Shown: positions 18,063 to 28,702 of the stretch, piece after piece | Layout of the letters: each line of letters begins with the position of its first letter | Numbering within the stretch: position 1 is the stretch's first letter | Source of the DNA: Ornithobacterium rhinotracheale | Lineage (GTDB): Bacteria; Bacteroidota; Bacteroidia; Flavobacteriales; Weeksellaceae | Length of the DNA: 64,000 nucleotides | NCBI RefSeq assembly: GCF_022832975.1 | Contig: NZ_CP094846.1 | Coordinates: 1,585,501-1,649,500, forward strand | Direction: 5' to 3' | The notes under the pieces: model-generated | Seen by the model: only the letters and a program-made list of their open reading frames with translations | Told to the model about the DNA's origin: nothing | The model's database searches: none | Made by a program: the position numbers and the translations under genes

Positions 18063-20624
18063 ATGATTTTTAGATATTCAAAGATATTAATTTTATTGTT
18101 ATTTGGCGGAATTCTCTTAAGCATTCAGTCGTGTAGTTTGACCAAAAAACTGAACGACAATGAATACTACTTGCGTTCCAACTCTTTTAAATTTGAGGGC
18201 AAAAAAGCATTTAAAAGCGATTTAGAAGATTATGTTTCGCAAAAGCCTAATGCAAGAATGTTTGGAATATTTCCGCTACAAGACTGGATGTACAACTTGG
18301 TGCCCGCTAAGTTCGATTCCACTTTTGAGGCGTATTATTCTTACAGCAGAAAGGAAAGAAATCAGCAACTTTTAGATAGCCTTTATATTAAAAATGGACT
18401 GAAAAATTATGTAGGAAAAAACAATTTTTTGTATCGCCAATTTTACAATTGGGGTGCTGAGCCTGTTATTTTAGACACTACATCCAGCTACTCCTCTGCC
18501 CGTAATTTGAAGCAAATGTTTTTTGAACGAGGCTACTTTGATGCCGAGGTAAACCCCACTTTTAAGATTGATACTTCTTCACAAAAAGCACGAGTAACCT
18601 ACAATATAAAACTTAACGAGCCATCTTATATTAAGGATTATAACCAAGTAATAACCAATGAGGATTTAGAAGATCTGTACAATGAAAATATTAAAAAAAC
18701 AGAAGTAAAGCAAGGGCAAAGATTTGATGTAAGAAATTTTGAATTGGAACGAGACCGATTAACCCGAATTTTCAAAAATAATGGATATTATAATTTTAAT
18801 GAATTTGGAGAAGAATTAATTTTTAAAGTTGATAGTACCGATAGCAAAGATTTGGGCATTACTATGCGTATTGCAAAACCCAAAGGAGATTCAATTCAGA
18901 ATTTCATCAAATACCGCTGGGGAACTATCGATATTTTTTCAAACAACAGTAGCGATAACATCAAACATATTAGAGAATACAAAGGCTACACCATTAAATC
19001 GGATGAAGAATTTCAATTCAATCCGCGCGTATTTACAGACGCAATCACTATCAAGGAAGGAGATGTTTATAGTGACAAAGCTATTGATGAAACCAGAGCT
19101 CTCATCTTTGATCGTGAGAATTTTACGCTCACCTCTATGGTACCAGAAAAAGTAGAAAAAGATTCCTTAATTAATTTTAAAATCTTCTTACAACCCAAAC
19201 CTAAATACGATTTACAGCTTTCCTTTGAGGGGATGTACTCACAATTTTTAAACTTTGGAATATCTCCAGGACTTAAACTCCTCAACCGAAACATTTTTAA
19301 AGGTGGAGAAAACTTAGAATTTAATTTAAAAGGCACCGTAGGAACCGTAAACAAAGCAGGAAACGACAGTCAATTTTTTAACGCCTATGAGCTGGCTTTC
19401 AATACAGAAATGACATTTCCACGATGGCTTCTACCATTCAATACAGAAGATTTATTCCCTAAAAGCTACAATCTTAAATCATCAATTGGTTTAGGACTAA
19501 GCGGACAAAAAAACATAGGACTGGGCAGTAGAAACTACATCGCCTATATGGATTACAAATTTCAACCAGGCGTAAGCGACATTCTAATTGAGCCACTAAG
19601 CTTTCAATACATTAGAAATACCGAAAAAGATAAATACTATCGCGTTTTTACGCTAGATAATGAAATAAGAGAAAAAACATTTGACGCTTTCTTCAAATAC
19701 AGCCCAGATGTAGAAAAATTATACGAAGAAAAAGAAATCAGAGAAGTTGAATTGGAACAACTCATATACTTAGATGAAAGCTTTGCTAAATCACTACCCA
19801 ACAAAGGAAAAGGATACAATTTTGAAGATTATACCGATTTTAGAAATATGCTTTTCAGAAAAAGAAGCATCACACAAGATGTTTTCATTCAGCCCATCGC
19901 CGTGTCTTTACACTATAACGAAAATAAGCGAATAGATAAGAAAAACCCATGGAACATCTACACAAGAGTAGCCGTGAGTGGAGCTATTCTAAGATTGGCA
20001 GATATGATTCTAAATTTTGAAAAACAAGACAATTTCTTCGACAAGAAAACCTCACTCATCGGTGGTGTGCCTTATTCAGAATATTTGCGTTTTGATTTAG
20101 ATGTGCGTAAAACATTCAATGTCACAGAAAAATCAGCCATAGCCTTACGCGGACTATTCGGTATAGCATATCCTTACGGAAATTCAAGCACCATACCCTT
20201 TAGCCGTTCTTACTTCGGTGGTGGCTCTAACGATGTTCGTGCATGGAAAGCCTACGAGCTCTCTCCTGCCCCACTACGCCCAGATGATCAAGGAACTTAT
20301 GTAGATGATATGAAAATTACGATGAACGCCGAATATCGTTTCCCCGTTTCAGGTGTACTGAACGGAGCGGCTTTCATAGATGCGGGGAACATCTGGAGCG
20401 TGAAAAACATCAACGATAGAACCAGTTTTAAAATCAATCAATTTTACAAACAATTAGGTATCGGTGGCGGTTTCGGGGCCAGACTTGACTTCACTTTTGT
20501 GATTGCTCGCCTAGATTTCGCCTACAAATTGCACGATCCCGCCTACCCTGAGGGAGATAGATGGTTTAAAAACTTAAACTTACTAAAACCGAGAATTCAA
20601 TTTGGCATCAATTATCCTTTCTAA
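18063..20624 (+). CDS. BamA/TamA-family outer-membrane protein (TamL-like lipoprotein)
   Basis: 853 residues. Lipoprotein signal ending SIQSCSL (Cys24), then POTRA-like segments (about 30-370) and a C-terminal 16-strand Omp85 barrel (about 390-853) with the conserved RGLFGIAYPYG, FGGGSNDVRAW and a final aromatic strand ending FGINYPF. Bacteroidota lipidated TamA-like proteins of this type take part in outer-membrane protein or lipid assembly. A strong terminator follows. It stands alone, without a tamB partner in the window. Confidence 0.9.
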   Translation: MIFRYSKILILLLFGGILLSIQSCSLTKKLNDNEYYLRSNSFKFEGKKAFKSDLEDYVSQKPNARMFGIFPLQDWMYNLVPAKFDSTFEAYYSYSRKERNQQLLDSLYIKNGLKNYVGKNNFLYRQFYNWGAEPVILDTTSSYSSARNLKQMFFERGYFDAEVNPTFKIDTSSQKARVTYNIKLNEPSYIKDYNQVITNEDLEDLYNENIKKTEVKQGQRFDVRNFELERDRLTRIFKNNGYYNFNEFGEELIFKVDSTDSKDLGITMRIAKPKGDSIQNFIKYRWGTIDIFSNNSSDNIKHIREYKGYTIKSDEEFQFNPRVFTDAITIKEGDVYSDKAIDETRALIFDRENFTLTSMVPEKVEKDSLINFKIFLQPKPKYDLQLSFEGMYSQFLNFGISPGLKLLNRNIFKGGENLEFNLKGTVGTVNKAGNDSQFFNAYELAFNTEMTFPRWLLPFNTEDLFPKSYNLKSSIGLGLSGQKNIGLGSRNYIAYMDYKFQPGVSDILIEPLSFQYIRNTEKDKYYRVFTLDNEIREKTFDAFFKYSPDVEKLYEEKEIREVELEQLIYLDESFAKSLPNKGKGYNFEDYTDFRNMLFRKRSITQDVFIQPIAVSLHYNENKRIDKKNPWNIYTRVAVSGAILRLADMILNFEKQDNFFDKKTSLIGGVPYSEYLRFDLDVRKTFNVTEKSAIALRGLFGIAYPYGNSSTIPFSRSYFGGGSNDVRAWKAYELSPAPLRPDDQGTYVDDMKITMNAEYRFPVSGVLNGAAFIDAGNIWSVKNINDRTSFKINQFYKQLGIGGGFGARLDFTFVIARLDFAYKLHDPAYPEGDRWFKNLNLLKPRIQFGINYPF

Positions 20625-20665
20625 AAAAAAATATAGGATAAAAACACCCAAAATCGCATTTTTTT

Positions 20666-20711
20666 AAAAAGTTCAAATCGGCAATAGGCGCTGCCGATTT
20701 GAACTTTTTTT
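20666..20711 (+). terminator. Strong Rho-independent terminator
   Basis: AAAAGTTCAAATCGGCA pairs with TGCCGATTTGAACTTTT (18-bp stem, 8-nt loop) and continues into a T run. Confidence 0.92.
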
Positions 20712-20864
20712 CATGCCCAAAAATTTAATCCTTACATATTTAACCAAAATCAAAAAAATAATCAATCCAATAAAATTCAGCCTAAAAAACCTATAATTTT
20801 AAAAAAATCACTTTTATTTACCATATTTCTTTTGTAGATTTGTAAAGACATAAAGTGTACAATT

Positions 20865-23309
20865 ATGCAAGAAAACGATAATATTTTAAGCCAAGAAATT
20901 TCCTTTGAAACTTTTAAAAACGAAATTTTAAACGATTATTACACCGCACGCTTGAGCCGAGAAATTAGTCTTTTAGGACGAAAAGAAGTGCTCACGGGAA
21001 AAGCCAAATTTGGAATATTTGGTGGCGGAAAAGAAGTACCACAAATTGCTTTATCCAAAGTGTTTAAAAAAGGAGATTTCCGTTCGGGCTATTATCGTGA
21101 CCAGACTTTAATGCTTGCCATAGGCGAAACCACACCAGAAAATATTTTTGCACAACTCTATGCCACAACCGACGAAGAGCTGGAACCCGCTTCTGCAGGC
21201 CGCCAAATGACCTCCCACTTTGCCACACATTCCCTAAATAAGCAGGGCGAATGGAATCGATTGAGTGAACAAAAAAATTCGGTTTCAGATATCTCTCCCA
21301 CCGCAGGACAAATGCCACGCTTGGTAGGACTAGGGCAAGCATCTAAATATTATAAAAATGTACCAAGTGCTGATCCCGATAAGCAATTCTCTATCAATGG
21401 GCGAGAAATCGCTTTCGGAACCATTGGCGATGCCAGCACTTCCGAAGGGCATTTCTGGGAATGCATCAACGCCGTTGGAGTTATGCAAGTACCTGTAGTG
21501 CTTTCGATTTGGGACGATGAGTATGGAATCTCTGTGAATGCAGAATTTCAGCGTACTAAATCTAATTTAAGCGAAATGCTTGAAGGCTTTAGAAAAACTG
21601 CCAACGAGCGCGGTATTGAAATCATCACTACCTCTGCCACCGACTATGCCCACATGCTTGAAAGCTATCAAAAAGCAGAAAAAATTGCAAGAGAGGAATA
21701 TACACCTGTGGTGGTGCATGTGAGAAATTGTACACAGCCACAAGGACACTCCACCTCAGGTTCGCACGAACGATACAAATCACCCGAAAGATTGCAATGG
21801 GAAAAAGAAAACGATAATATCGAAAAATTAAAACAATTCATCCTTTCCTTTGAGGGTGAACAAAATGGCACTACTTTAAAAATTGCCACCGAAGAAGAAA
21901 TTCAGGAATTAGACAAAAAAGCTAAAACCGATGCTCGCCAAGCACAGAAAAAAGCTTGGGCAGACCATACTGCAATCATTCAAAAATTAAAAGATGAAGC
22001 TGTAGCCTTGATTGAACAAAACATTGCACAATCAAGCAATGCCACTTTCTTGAAAAAAGAATTAGACGATTTAAACAATCAACTTTCTACTTATAAGAGA
22101 AGCGTGTTCTACACCGTGCGAAAAGCTTTACGCCTAACAGCGAAGGAGAACTATCCAGCTCGCAAGGCTCTGAGCCAATGGTATCAAAAAGCTATGGCAG
22201 AAGAATATGAGCACTACTCTACCCGATTGTATTTTGAGGATTTCAAGGATTTGCCAAAAGCCGTGAAACCAACTTATAATGAAAATCCAGAAGAGGTAGA
22301 TGGGCGAATTGTTTTGCGAGATAATTTCGAAAAAATATTTGAAAAAAATCCAAAAGTTTTAGCCTTTGGAGAAGATTCAGGGAAAATCGGAGATGTGAAC
22401 CAAGGGCTTGAAGGCTTGCAAGAAAAATTCGGAATCGACCGAGTGAGCGATACAGGAATTAGAGAAGCCACTATTTTAGGGCAAGGAATTGGTCTTGCTA
22501 TGCGTGGGCTTCGTCCAATTGCCGAAATTCAGTATTTAGATTATGTGCTATATTGCTTGCAAGGCATGAGCGATGATTTAGCCACACTCTGCTATCGCTC
22601 CAATGCACGCCAAGTGGCTCCCGTGATTGTGAGAACACGCGGACACCGATTAGAAGGAATTTGGCACGCGGGTTCACCTATGGGGGGAATTTTAAATTTA
22701 ATTAAAGGTATGTATTTCTTGGTTCCGAGAAACCTTACACAAGCTGCGGGATTCTACAATAGTTTAATGGAAGTAAAAACGCCTGCATTTGTAGTAGAAA
22801 GTTTGAACGGATACCGATTAAAAGAACCTATGCCAAACAACTTAGGCGAGTTCAAAACCCCAATCGGGGAAGTAGAAATCACCAAAGAAGGAAAAGATGT
22901 TACTATCTTGACTTATGGCTCTACTTGGAGAATTGTAACCGAAGCAGCTAAAGAATTAACCGCACTTGGCATTGATGCTGAGGTGATTGATGTTCAGTCA
23001 TTAATCCCATTTGATATTTCAAAACAAGTGAATGAAAGTTTGGCTAAAACCAATCGATTGGTCGTGGTGGACGAAGATGTACCAGGTGGCGCGTCGGCAT
23101 ACATTTTACAACAAGTTCTAGAGCAAAATAACGGCTATTATCAATTAGACAGCAAACCGCTCACCATCACCTCCAAAGAGCACCGCCCTGCGTATGCAAC
23201 AGATGGAGATTATTTCTCCAAACCATCGCTAGACGATGTTGTAGAAGGTGTATACCAACTAATGAGCGAGGCGAAACCTGATGAATATCCAGCTATCTTC
23301 AAAAAATAA
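20865..23309 (+). CDS. 2-oxoacid dehydrogenase E1 component, alpha and beta fused (branched-chain type)
   Basis: 814 residues. The N-terminal half (about 1-400) is an E1-alpha domain with ThDP motif GDASTSEGHFWE near 185 and the downstream N in GISVN. The C-terminal half (about 470-814) is an E1-beta domain (AFGEDSG, GIREATILGQGIGLAMRGLRPIAEIQY, VDEDVPGGA). Single-chain alpha/beta E1 proteins are common in Bacteroidota. They decarboxylate 2-oxoisovalerate or a similar 2-oxoacid and pass the acyl group to an E2, not encoded here. Charged helical linker about 300-440. Confidence 0.93.
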   Translation: MQENDNILSQEISFETFKNEILNDYYTARLSREISLLGRKEVLTGKAKFGIFGGGKEVPQIALSKVFKKGDFRSGYYRDQTLMLAIGETTPENIFAQLYATTDEELEPASAGRQMTSHFATHSLNKQGEWNRLSEQKNSVSDISPTAGQMPRLVGLGQASKYYKNVPSADPDKQFSINGREIAFGTIGDASTSEGHFWECINAVGVMQVPVVLSIWDDEYGISVNAEFQRTKSNLSEMLEGFRKTANERGIEIITTSATDYAHMLESYQKAEKIAREEYTPVVVHVRNCTQPQGHSTSGSHERYKSPERLQWEKENDNIEKLKQFILSFEGEQNGTTLKIATEEEIQELDKKAKTDARQAQKKAWADHTAIIQKLKDEAVALIEQNIAQSSNATFLKKELDDLNNQLSTYKRSVFYTVRKALRLTAKENYPARKALSQWYQKAMAEEYEHYSTRLYFEDFKDLPKAVKPTYNENPEEVDGRIVLRDNFEKIFEKNPKVLAFGEDSGKIGDVNQGLEGLQEKFGIDRVSDTGIREATILGQGIGLAMRGLRPIAEIQYLDYVLYCLQGMSDDLATLCYRSNARQVAPVIVRTRGHRLEGIWHAGSPMGGILNLIKGMYFLVPRNLTQAAGFYNSLMEVKTPAFVVESLNGYRLKEPMPNNLGEFKTPIGEVEITKEGKDVTILTYGSTWRIVTEAAKELTALGIDAEVIDVQSLIPFDISKQVNESLAKTNRLVVVDEDVPGGASAYILQQVLEQNNGYYQLDSKPLTITSKEHRPAYATDGDYFSKPSLDDVVEGVYQLMSEAKPDEYPAIFKK

Positions 23310-23401
23310 ATAGTTCAAAAAAATAACTCAAAATATAAATTTTGGCATAAAATTTTCATTTAAGTATATACATTAATTAATAATATTAAAAATCAAGAAT
23401 T

Positions 23402-23698
23402 ATGAAAAAATTAACCGCTTTATTAGCTTTATTAGGTTTAGGAGGATTTGCATACTATAAATACAAAATGACTCCTGAAGAGAGAGAAGAATTGAAAGAC
23501 AAATTAGATTCTGCCACTAAAGACATGAAAGAAAAATTGGAATCTGCTAAGAAAGAAGCTGAAAGCTTAGCTAAAGATTTAAAAGAAAATGTAAATCAAA
23601 AACTTGAAAAAGCTAAAGATGAATTAGGAAATTTGAAAAAAGAAGCTAAAGATAATTCAAAAGACCTAATCAAGGAAGCAGAAGAAATGTATAATTAA
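23402..23698 (+). CDS. YtxH-like small amphipathic protein
   Basis: 98 residues: a short hydrophobic N-terminus with a Gly patch (LLGLGGFAYYKYK) followed by a Lys/Glu-rich heptad-like helix up to the end. This matches YtxH/LEA-like stress proteins anchored to the inner membrane. Lys/Glu make up much of residues 25-98. Function unknown in general. Own terminator. Confidence 0.75.
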   Translation: MKKLTALLALLGLGGFAYYKYKMTPEEREELKDKLDSATKDMKEKLESAKKEAESLAKDLKENVNQKLEKAKDELGNLKKEAKDNSKDLIKEAEEMYN

Positions 23699-23724
23699 TA
23701 CTTGTTTTCATATAAAATTCAAAC

Positions 23725-23752
23725 GGCTTGGTCTTGATCGAGCCTTTTTTTT
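23725..23752 (+). terminator. Rho-independent terminator
   Basis: GGCTTGGTC / GATCGAGCC stem (one G-U pair) followed by eight or more T. Confidence 0.75.
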
Positions 23753-23777
23753 CATGTATAATTTGTAATATTTATTT

Positions 23778-24209
23778 ATGTTCAAAAAAACAATCCCTTA
23801 TATTTTAATTGGCTTAATTACATTTTCGTGTTCAAAAAAAGAAACACCACAAACTTCTGAGAGCAAAACGACTATTGCAACACCAGAATCTCCAGGAGAA
23901 AAATATGTAAAAAGCCAATGCTATGTTTGCCATCACCCTACTGCCCCTGAAGGGAATAGAGCAGCTCCTACTTTATTCGAAATCAAAAAAGCCTATCTGC
24001 AACCAGGCGTTTCGGAAGAGCAATTCATCAAAGAATTTGTAGATTTCACACATCAGCCAACGCGAGAAGCTGCAAAAATGAAAGAAGCGATTCAAAAATA
24101 TGGCTTGATGCCTAATAATGGATTCAATCGTGAAGATGTAGAAGCAATTGCAAAATATATTTACGAAAATGATTTACCTAAACCCGATTGGTATCAAGAA
24201 GATAAGTAA
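23778..24209 (+). CDS. c-type cytochrome lipoprotein
   Basis: 143 residues. Lipoprotein signal with lipobox TFSC (Cys18), low-complexity Ser/Thr linker, then one haem-binding CYVCH site (about 48-52) and a probable axial Met in GLMPNNGF (about 111). The C-terminal helix VEAIAKYIYEND is typical of class I cytochromes c. It likely carries electrons in the periplasm from a membrane anchor. Monocistronic; partner oxidase not in the window. Confidence 0.87.
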   Translation: MFKKTIPYILIGLITFSCSKKETPQTSESKTTIATPESPGEKYVKSQCYVCHHPTAPEGNRAAPTLFEIKKAYLQPGVSEEQFIKEFVDFTHQPTREAAKMKEAIQKYGLMPNNGFNREDVEAIAKYIYENDLPKPDWYQEDK

Positions 24210-24239
24210 TTTTAGATGATTTTTCTCGAAAAATTTATT

Positions 24240-24267
24240 TTGATTTAAAAATTTATTTGTATATTTG
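24240..24267 (+). promoter_or_regulatory. Promoter of the SRP RNA gene
   Basis: TTG at 24240-24242, 17-nt spacer, TATATTTG at 24260-24267: a full match to the Bacteroidota consensus, directly before the RNA gene. Confidence 0.85.
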
Positions 24268-24272
24268 CAAGC

Positions 24273-24378
24273 CTAAGGCAAGTCCTACACAACCAGCTCC
24301 TATTGAACTCCCCCAGGACGGGAACGTAGCAAGGGTAAATGGTCGTAGCGGTGTGATGTAGTAAGCTTGCCTTTTTTT
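24273..24378 (+). ncRNA. ffs: Signal recognition particle RNA, small bacterial type
   Basis: About 105 nt. The conserved Ffh-binding domain is visible as CCCAGGACGGGAACGTAGC followed by AAGGG, matching the apical loop and asymmetric internal loop of 4.5S RNA. The ends pair as AAGGCAAG / CTTGCCTT and run into a T tract acting as terminator. With Ffh and FtsY it targets membrane proteins; yidC lies 1.8 kb downstream. Confidence 0.93.
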
Positions 24379-24434
24379 ATCCCTATAACTTTCCGTTTTT
24401 AGCTTTCTTTAATTCATAAATCAAAAAAATACTT

Positions 24435-24464
24435 TTGTAAGCCCATAAATATGACTTATTTTTG
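24435..24464 (+). promoter_or_regulatory. Promoter of pyrG-yidC
   Basis: TTG at 24435-24437, 19-nt spacer, TATTTTTG at 24457-24464. The implied start near 24470 argues for ATG 24491 as the pyrG start and against the TTG at 24473. Confidence 0.75.
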
Positions 24465-24472
24465 CACTTTGA

Positions 24473-26116
<1,644 letters not shown>

Positions 26117-26128
26117 ACATTTTAATAA

Positions 26129-27949
26129 ATGCAAGAAAGTAAATTTGACAAAAATCAGCTCATCGGTTTTGGGCTGATGGTTTTATTGCTCATCGGATAT
26201 TGGTTTTTCACTAAACCTACTCCTGAGCAGATTGAAGCCGAGAAGAAAAAACGAGAATTAGCCTTAAAAGAGAAAGAACAAGCTGAACAAAATCAAAATA
26301 AAGATACTACAGCCGATTTTGAAACATCTCAACCAGCGGTAGCGCAGTCTTCTATCGCCCCGCAAACTTATAAATTGGAAAGTGATAAAGTCATTATCGA
26401 AATTTCTAATAAAGGAGCGCAGATTTCAAAAGTTGAGCTTAAAGATTTCAAGGCTTACGACGAAAAATCTGGAAAACACGACAAACCACTTTATTTAATA
26501 AATGGCGGAAATACCAATTTCGCATTACAATTCAACGATAAGCAAGGTAGAAAACTTGATTTATCTAAAAGAATGTTTACCGCCAACCAAAACGGAAATA
26601 CAGTAACCCTAACTACCCAAGAAAACGGGGCAACAATCCAATACATTTATACATTAAATGGTGATTATGGTTTAGATTTCTCGATTAAATCTAATGGTTT
26701 AAGCAATTTAACCAATGATAAAACCGCGAATTTAGCCATCAATATGAACGCCCTTTCGCAAGAAAAAGGTAAATCTTGGGAAAAGCGTGTGACTGATTTT
26801 CACTATAGTTTAAACAACTTTAGCAAGGAAAGTTATACGCGTAGCGACAAAGAAATCGACGACGACAAGGTAGATTGGGTGGCGTTTAAACAGCAATTTT
26901 TCTCTACGATTTTGGAACCAAAAGTTGCTTGGGAACATGTAAAATTAAATGTAACAGACGACCCAAAAGAAGATACCGTTCACTCTAAAAAATTCGATTT
27001 TGATACTAATTTAGCGATAAACGGAGAAATAAATCAAGCCTACACTTGGTACTTTTTGCCTCTAGATTTTGATTTATTAAAGACTTATAATAAAGACTTC
27101 CAGCATATCATTCCATTTGGTTGGGGAATCTTCGGGTGGATCAACGAATGGGCGATATTGCCTACTTTTAAATTCATGGCAAGCTGGGGCCTAAAATACG
27201 GTTGGGTGATTGCTCTACTCACTATTGTAGTAAAATTAATTACATCGCCAATCATGTACAAGCAGTATAAGCAAAGTGCAATGATGCGTGTATTAAAACC
27301 CGACATGGAGGCAATCAACGAGAAATACAAAGGTCCTGAAAACCAAATGAAACGCCAACAGGAAACAATGAATCTGTACCGAACCGCTGGCGTGAACCCG
27401 CTCGCGGGATGTTTGCCAGCATTGCTACAAATTCCTATTTTCTATGCTTTGTTCAACTTCTTTCCAAATGTTATTCAGCTTAGGGGAAAAGGATTCTTAT
27501 GGGCAGATGATTTAACGGCATATGATTCAATCATGCACTTGCCATTCAACATTCCATTCTATGGCGACCACGTGAGTTTGTTTGCACTATTATATGTGGT
27601 AACCATGGTGATTTACTTTAAATTCTCTGGAAACATGATGCAAACACCAAAACAAGAAGGAATGCCAGATATGCGTTTTATGATGTACATTATGCCTATC
27701 ATGTTCATCTTCTTCTTGAACAGCTACGCATCAGGACTTTCATGGTACTATTTCGTATCCAACGCGATTAACATTGGATTGGTTTTATTCATCAAAAATG
27801 TAATGATAGACGATGATAAGATCCACGCAAAAATCCAAAGCAACAAGCAAAATCCTAAAAAGCGCAAGAAAAGTAAATGGCAAGAAAAACTTGACCAAGC
27901 GATGAAACAAGCGCAGGAACAACAAAGATTAAGAGATAATCAGAAATAA
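26129..27949 (+). CDS. yidC: Membrane protein insertase YidC
   Basis: 606 residues. N-terminal anchor helix, Gln/Glu-rich linker, periplasmic P1 domain (about 80-350), then the conserved five-helix insertase core (LKYGWVIALLTIVVKLITSP, AGVNPLAGCLPALLQIPIFYALF, final helices to about 570) and a Lys/Gln-rich tail. It inserts inner-membrane proteins with or without SecYEG. Ends with a strong terminator. Confidence 0.97.
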   Translation: MQESKFDKNQLIGFGLMVLLLIGYWFFTKPTPEQIEAEKKKRELALKEKEQAEQNQNKDTTADFETSQPAVAQSSIAPQTYKLESDKVIIEISNKGAQISKVELKDFKAYDEKSGKHDKPLYLINGGNTNFALQFNDKQGRKLDLSKRMFTANQNGNTVTLTTQENGATIQYIYTLNGDYGLDFSIKSNGLSNLTNDKTANLAINMNALSQEKGKSWEKRVTDFHYSLNNFSKESYTRSDKEIDDDKVDWVAFKQQFFSTILEPKVAWEHVKLNVTDDPKEDTVHSKKFDFDTNLAINGEINQAYTWYFLPLDFDLLKTYNKDFQHIIPFGWGIFGWINEWAILPTFKFMASWGLKYGWVIALLTIVVKLITSPIMYKQYKQSAMMRVLKPDMEAINEKYKGPENQMKRQQETMNLYRTAGVNPLAGCLPALLQIPIFYALFNFFPNVIQLRGKGFLWADDLTAYDSIMHLPFNIPFYGDHVSLFALLYVVTMVIYFKFSGNMMQTPKQEGMPDMRFMMYIMPIMFIFFLNSYASGLSWYYFVSNAINIGLVLFIKNVMIDDDKIHAKIQSNKQNPKKRKKSKWQEKLDQAMKQAQEQQRLRDNQK

Positions 27950-27963
27950 AAAATCTCTAAACG

Positions 27964-27995
27964 AAAAGGCTTCAATTATGATTGAAGCCTTTTTT
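27964..27995 (+). terminator. Terminator of pyrG-yidC
   Basis: AAAAGGCTTCAAT / ATTGAAGCCTTTT with a TATG loop, followed by T residues. Confidence 0.9.
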
Positions 27996-28155
27996 ATTAT
28001 CCGTCAACGCACAGAGTGTATAAAAATTCCATTTTCGGCATATTTTTTAGAAAATACACCTAAATTTATTTTTTTAGACAAAAATTTTACCACCACAAAT
28101 GATTGATTAAAAGTAAAATATAATTTTCATATGTTTTTTTTTACACTTAATTATT

Positions 28156-28185
28156 TTGTAAGTTCAAAAACATTTTATACATTTG
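28156..28185 (+). promoter_or_regulatory. Promoter of orphan attenuator
   Basis: TTG at 28156-28158, 19-nt spacer, TACATTTG at 28178-28185. It places the RNA start about 28191, 16 nt before the leader-peptide ATG. Confidence 0.75.
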
Positions 28186-28206
28186 CTAAACAATTAAGAC
28201 AAACCT

Positions 28207-28281
28207 ATGAACAACAAGTTTATGCATAAGATTTCTATTATGATGTATCACTCTAGTGGTGCAGCGATGAATTTATGCTAA
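28207..28281 (+). CDS. Leader peptide of a transcription attenuator
   Basis: 24 codons, starting MNNKFMHKISIMMYHSS and ending with GAAMNLC, stop TAA at 28279. Five Met codons, including a Met-Met pair at 12-13, and three Ser; no long run of one amino acid, so the sensed amino acid is uncertain. The last codons (GGT GCA GCG AT) overlap the segment that can pair with the 5' arm of the terminator at 28313, which is the arrangement of ribosome-dependent attenuation. No biosynthetic gene follows. Confidence 0.7.
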   Translation: MNNKFMHKISIMMYHSSGAAMNLC

Positions 28282-28327
28282 AATTTGGAGATTAAAAGTC
28301 ATAACATAAATTAAAATCGCTGCAACC
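28258..28327 (+). promoter_or_regulatory. Antiterminator pairing of the orphan attenuator
   Basis: GGTGCAGCGAT (28258-28268) can pair with ATCGCTGCAACC (28316-28327): eight continuous pairs, one bulged A and three more. The downstream strand is also the 5' arm of the terminator, so the two structures exclude each other. Confidence 0.7.
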
Positions 28328-28351
28328 TTAAAACTTGCAGCGATTTTTTTT
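28313..28351 (+). terminator. Attenuator terminator, perfect 13-bp stem
   Basis: AAAATCGCTGCAA (28313-28325) pairs with TTGCAGCGATTTT (28335-28347), 9-nt loop, then a T run to 28351. Confidence 0.92.
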
Positions 28352-28702
28352 GTTATGATAAAAAAACAAAACCGAAAAAAGAATAAGAAGAGACAAACCT
28401 ATTAAATGAACCTAAGCCTAGTAATTAAATTTTGATTTCGCATCCCCCGATTGGGAACCTTTTGGGGGATTTAGAATCAATGAAATAAGGAAACAAACCA
28501 TAACCTATATATTTTAGATGCACCGTGTCGTGAGCGATTTATTTTTGAATTAAAATTTAACCTAAACCTATAAACAAACCTTTTTGATTTCTGTATATTT
28601 CGCTACACGATACTCAGGTGCATTATTTATTACATTTATTTTTACTCTTTTTTTTATCCATAAATCTCATCAAAAAATTAATTTTTCGCTATATTTGTTT
28701 TC
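28352..28702. other. Non-coding region after the attenuator, with two further hairpins
   Basis: About 350 bases without a supported gene. It has a hairpin ATCCCCC/GGGGGAT (28442-28470) and a long imperfect inverted repeat whose arms are 28518-28537 and 28600-28623 (outer ATGCACC/GGTGCAT, inner AGCGA/TCGCT). A -7-like TATATTTG at 28690-28697 lies 5 nt before the next start codon. Confidence 0.55.
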
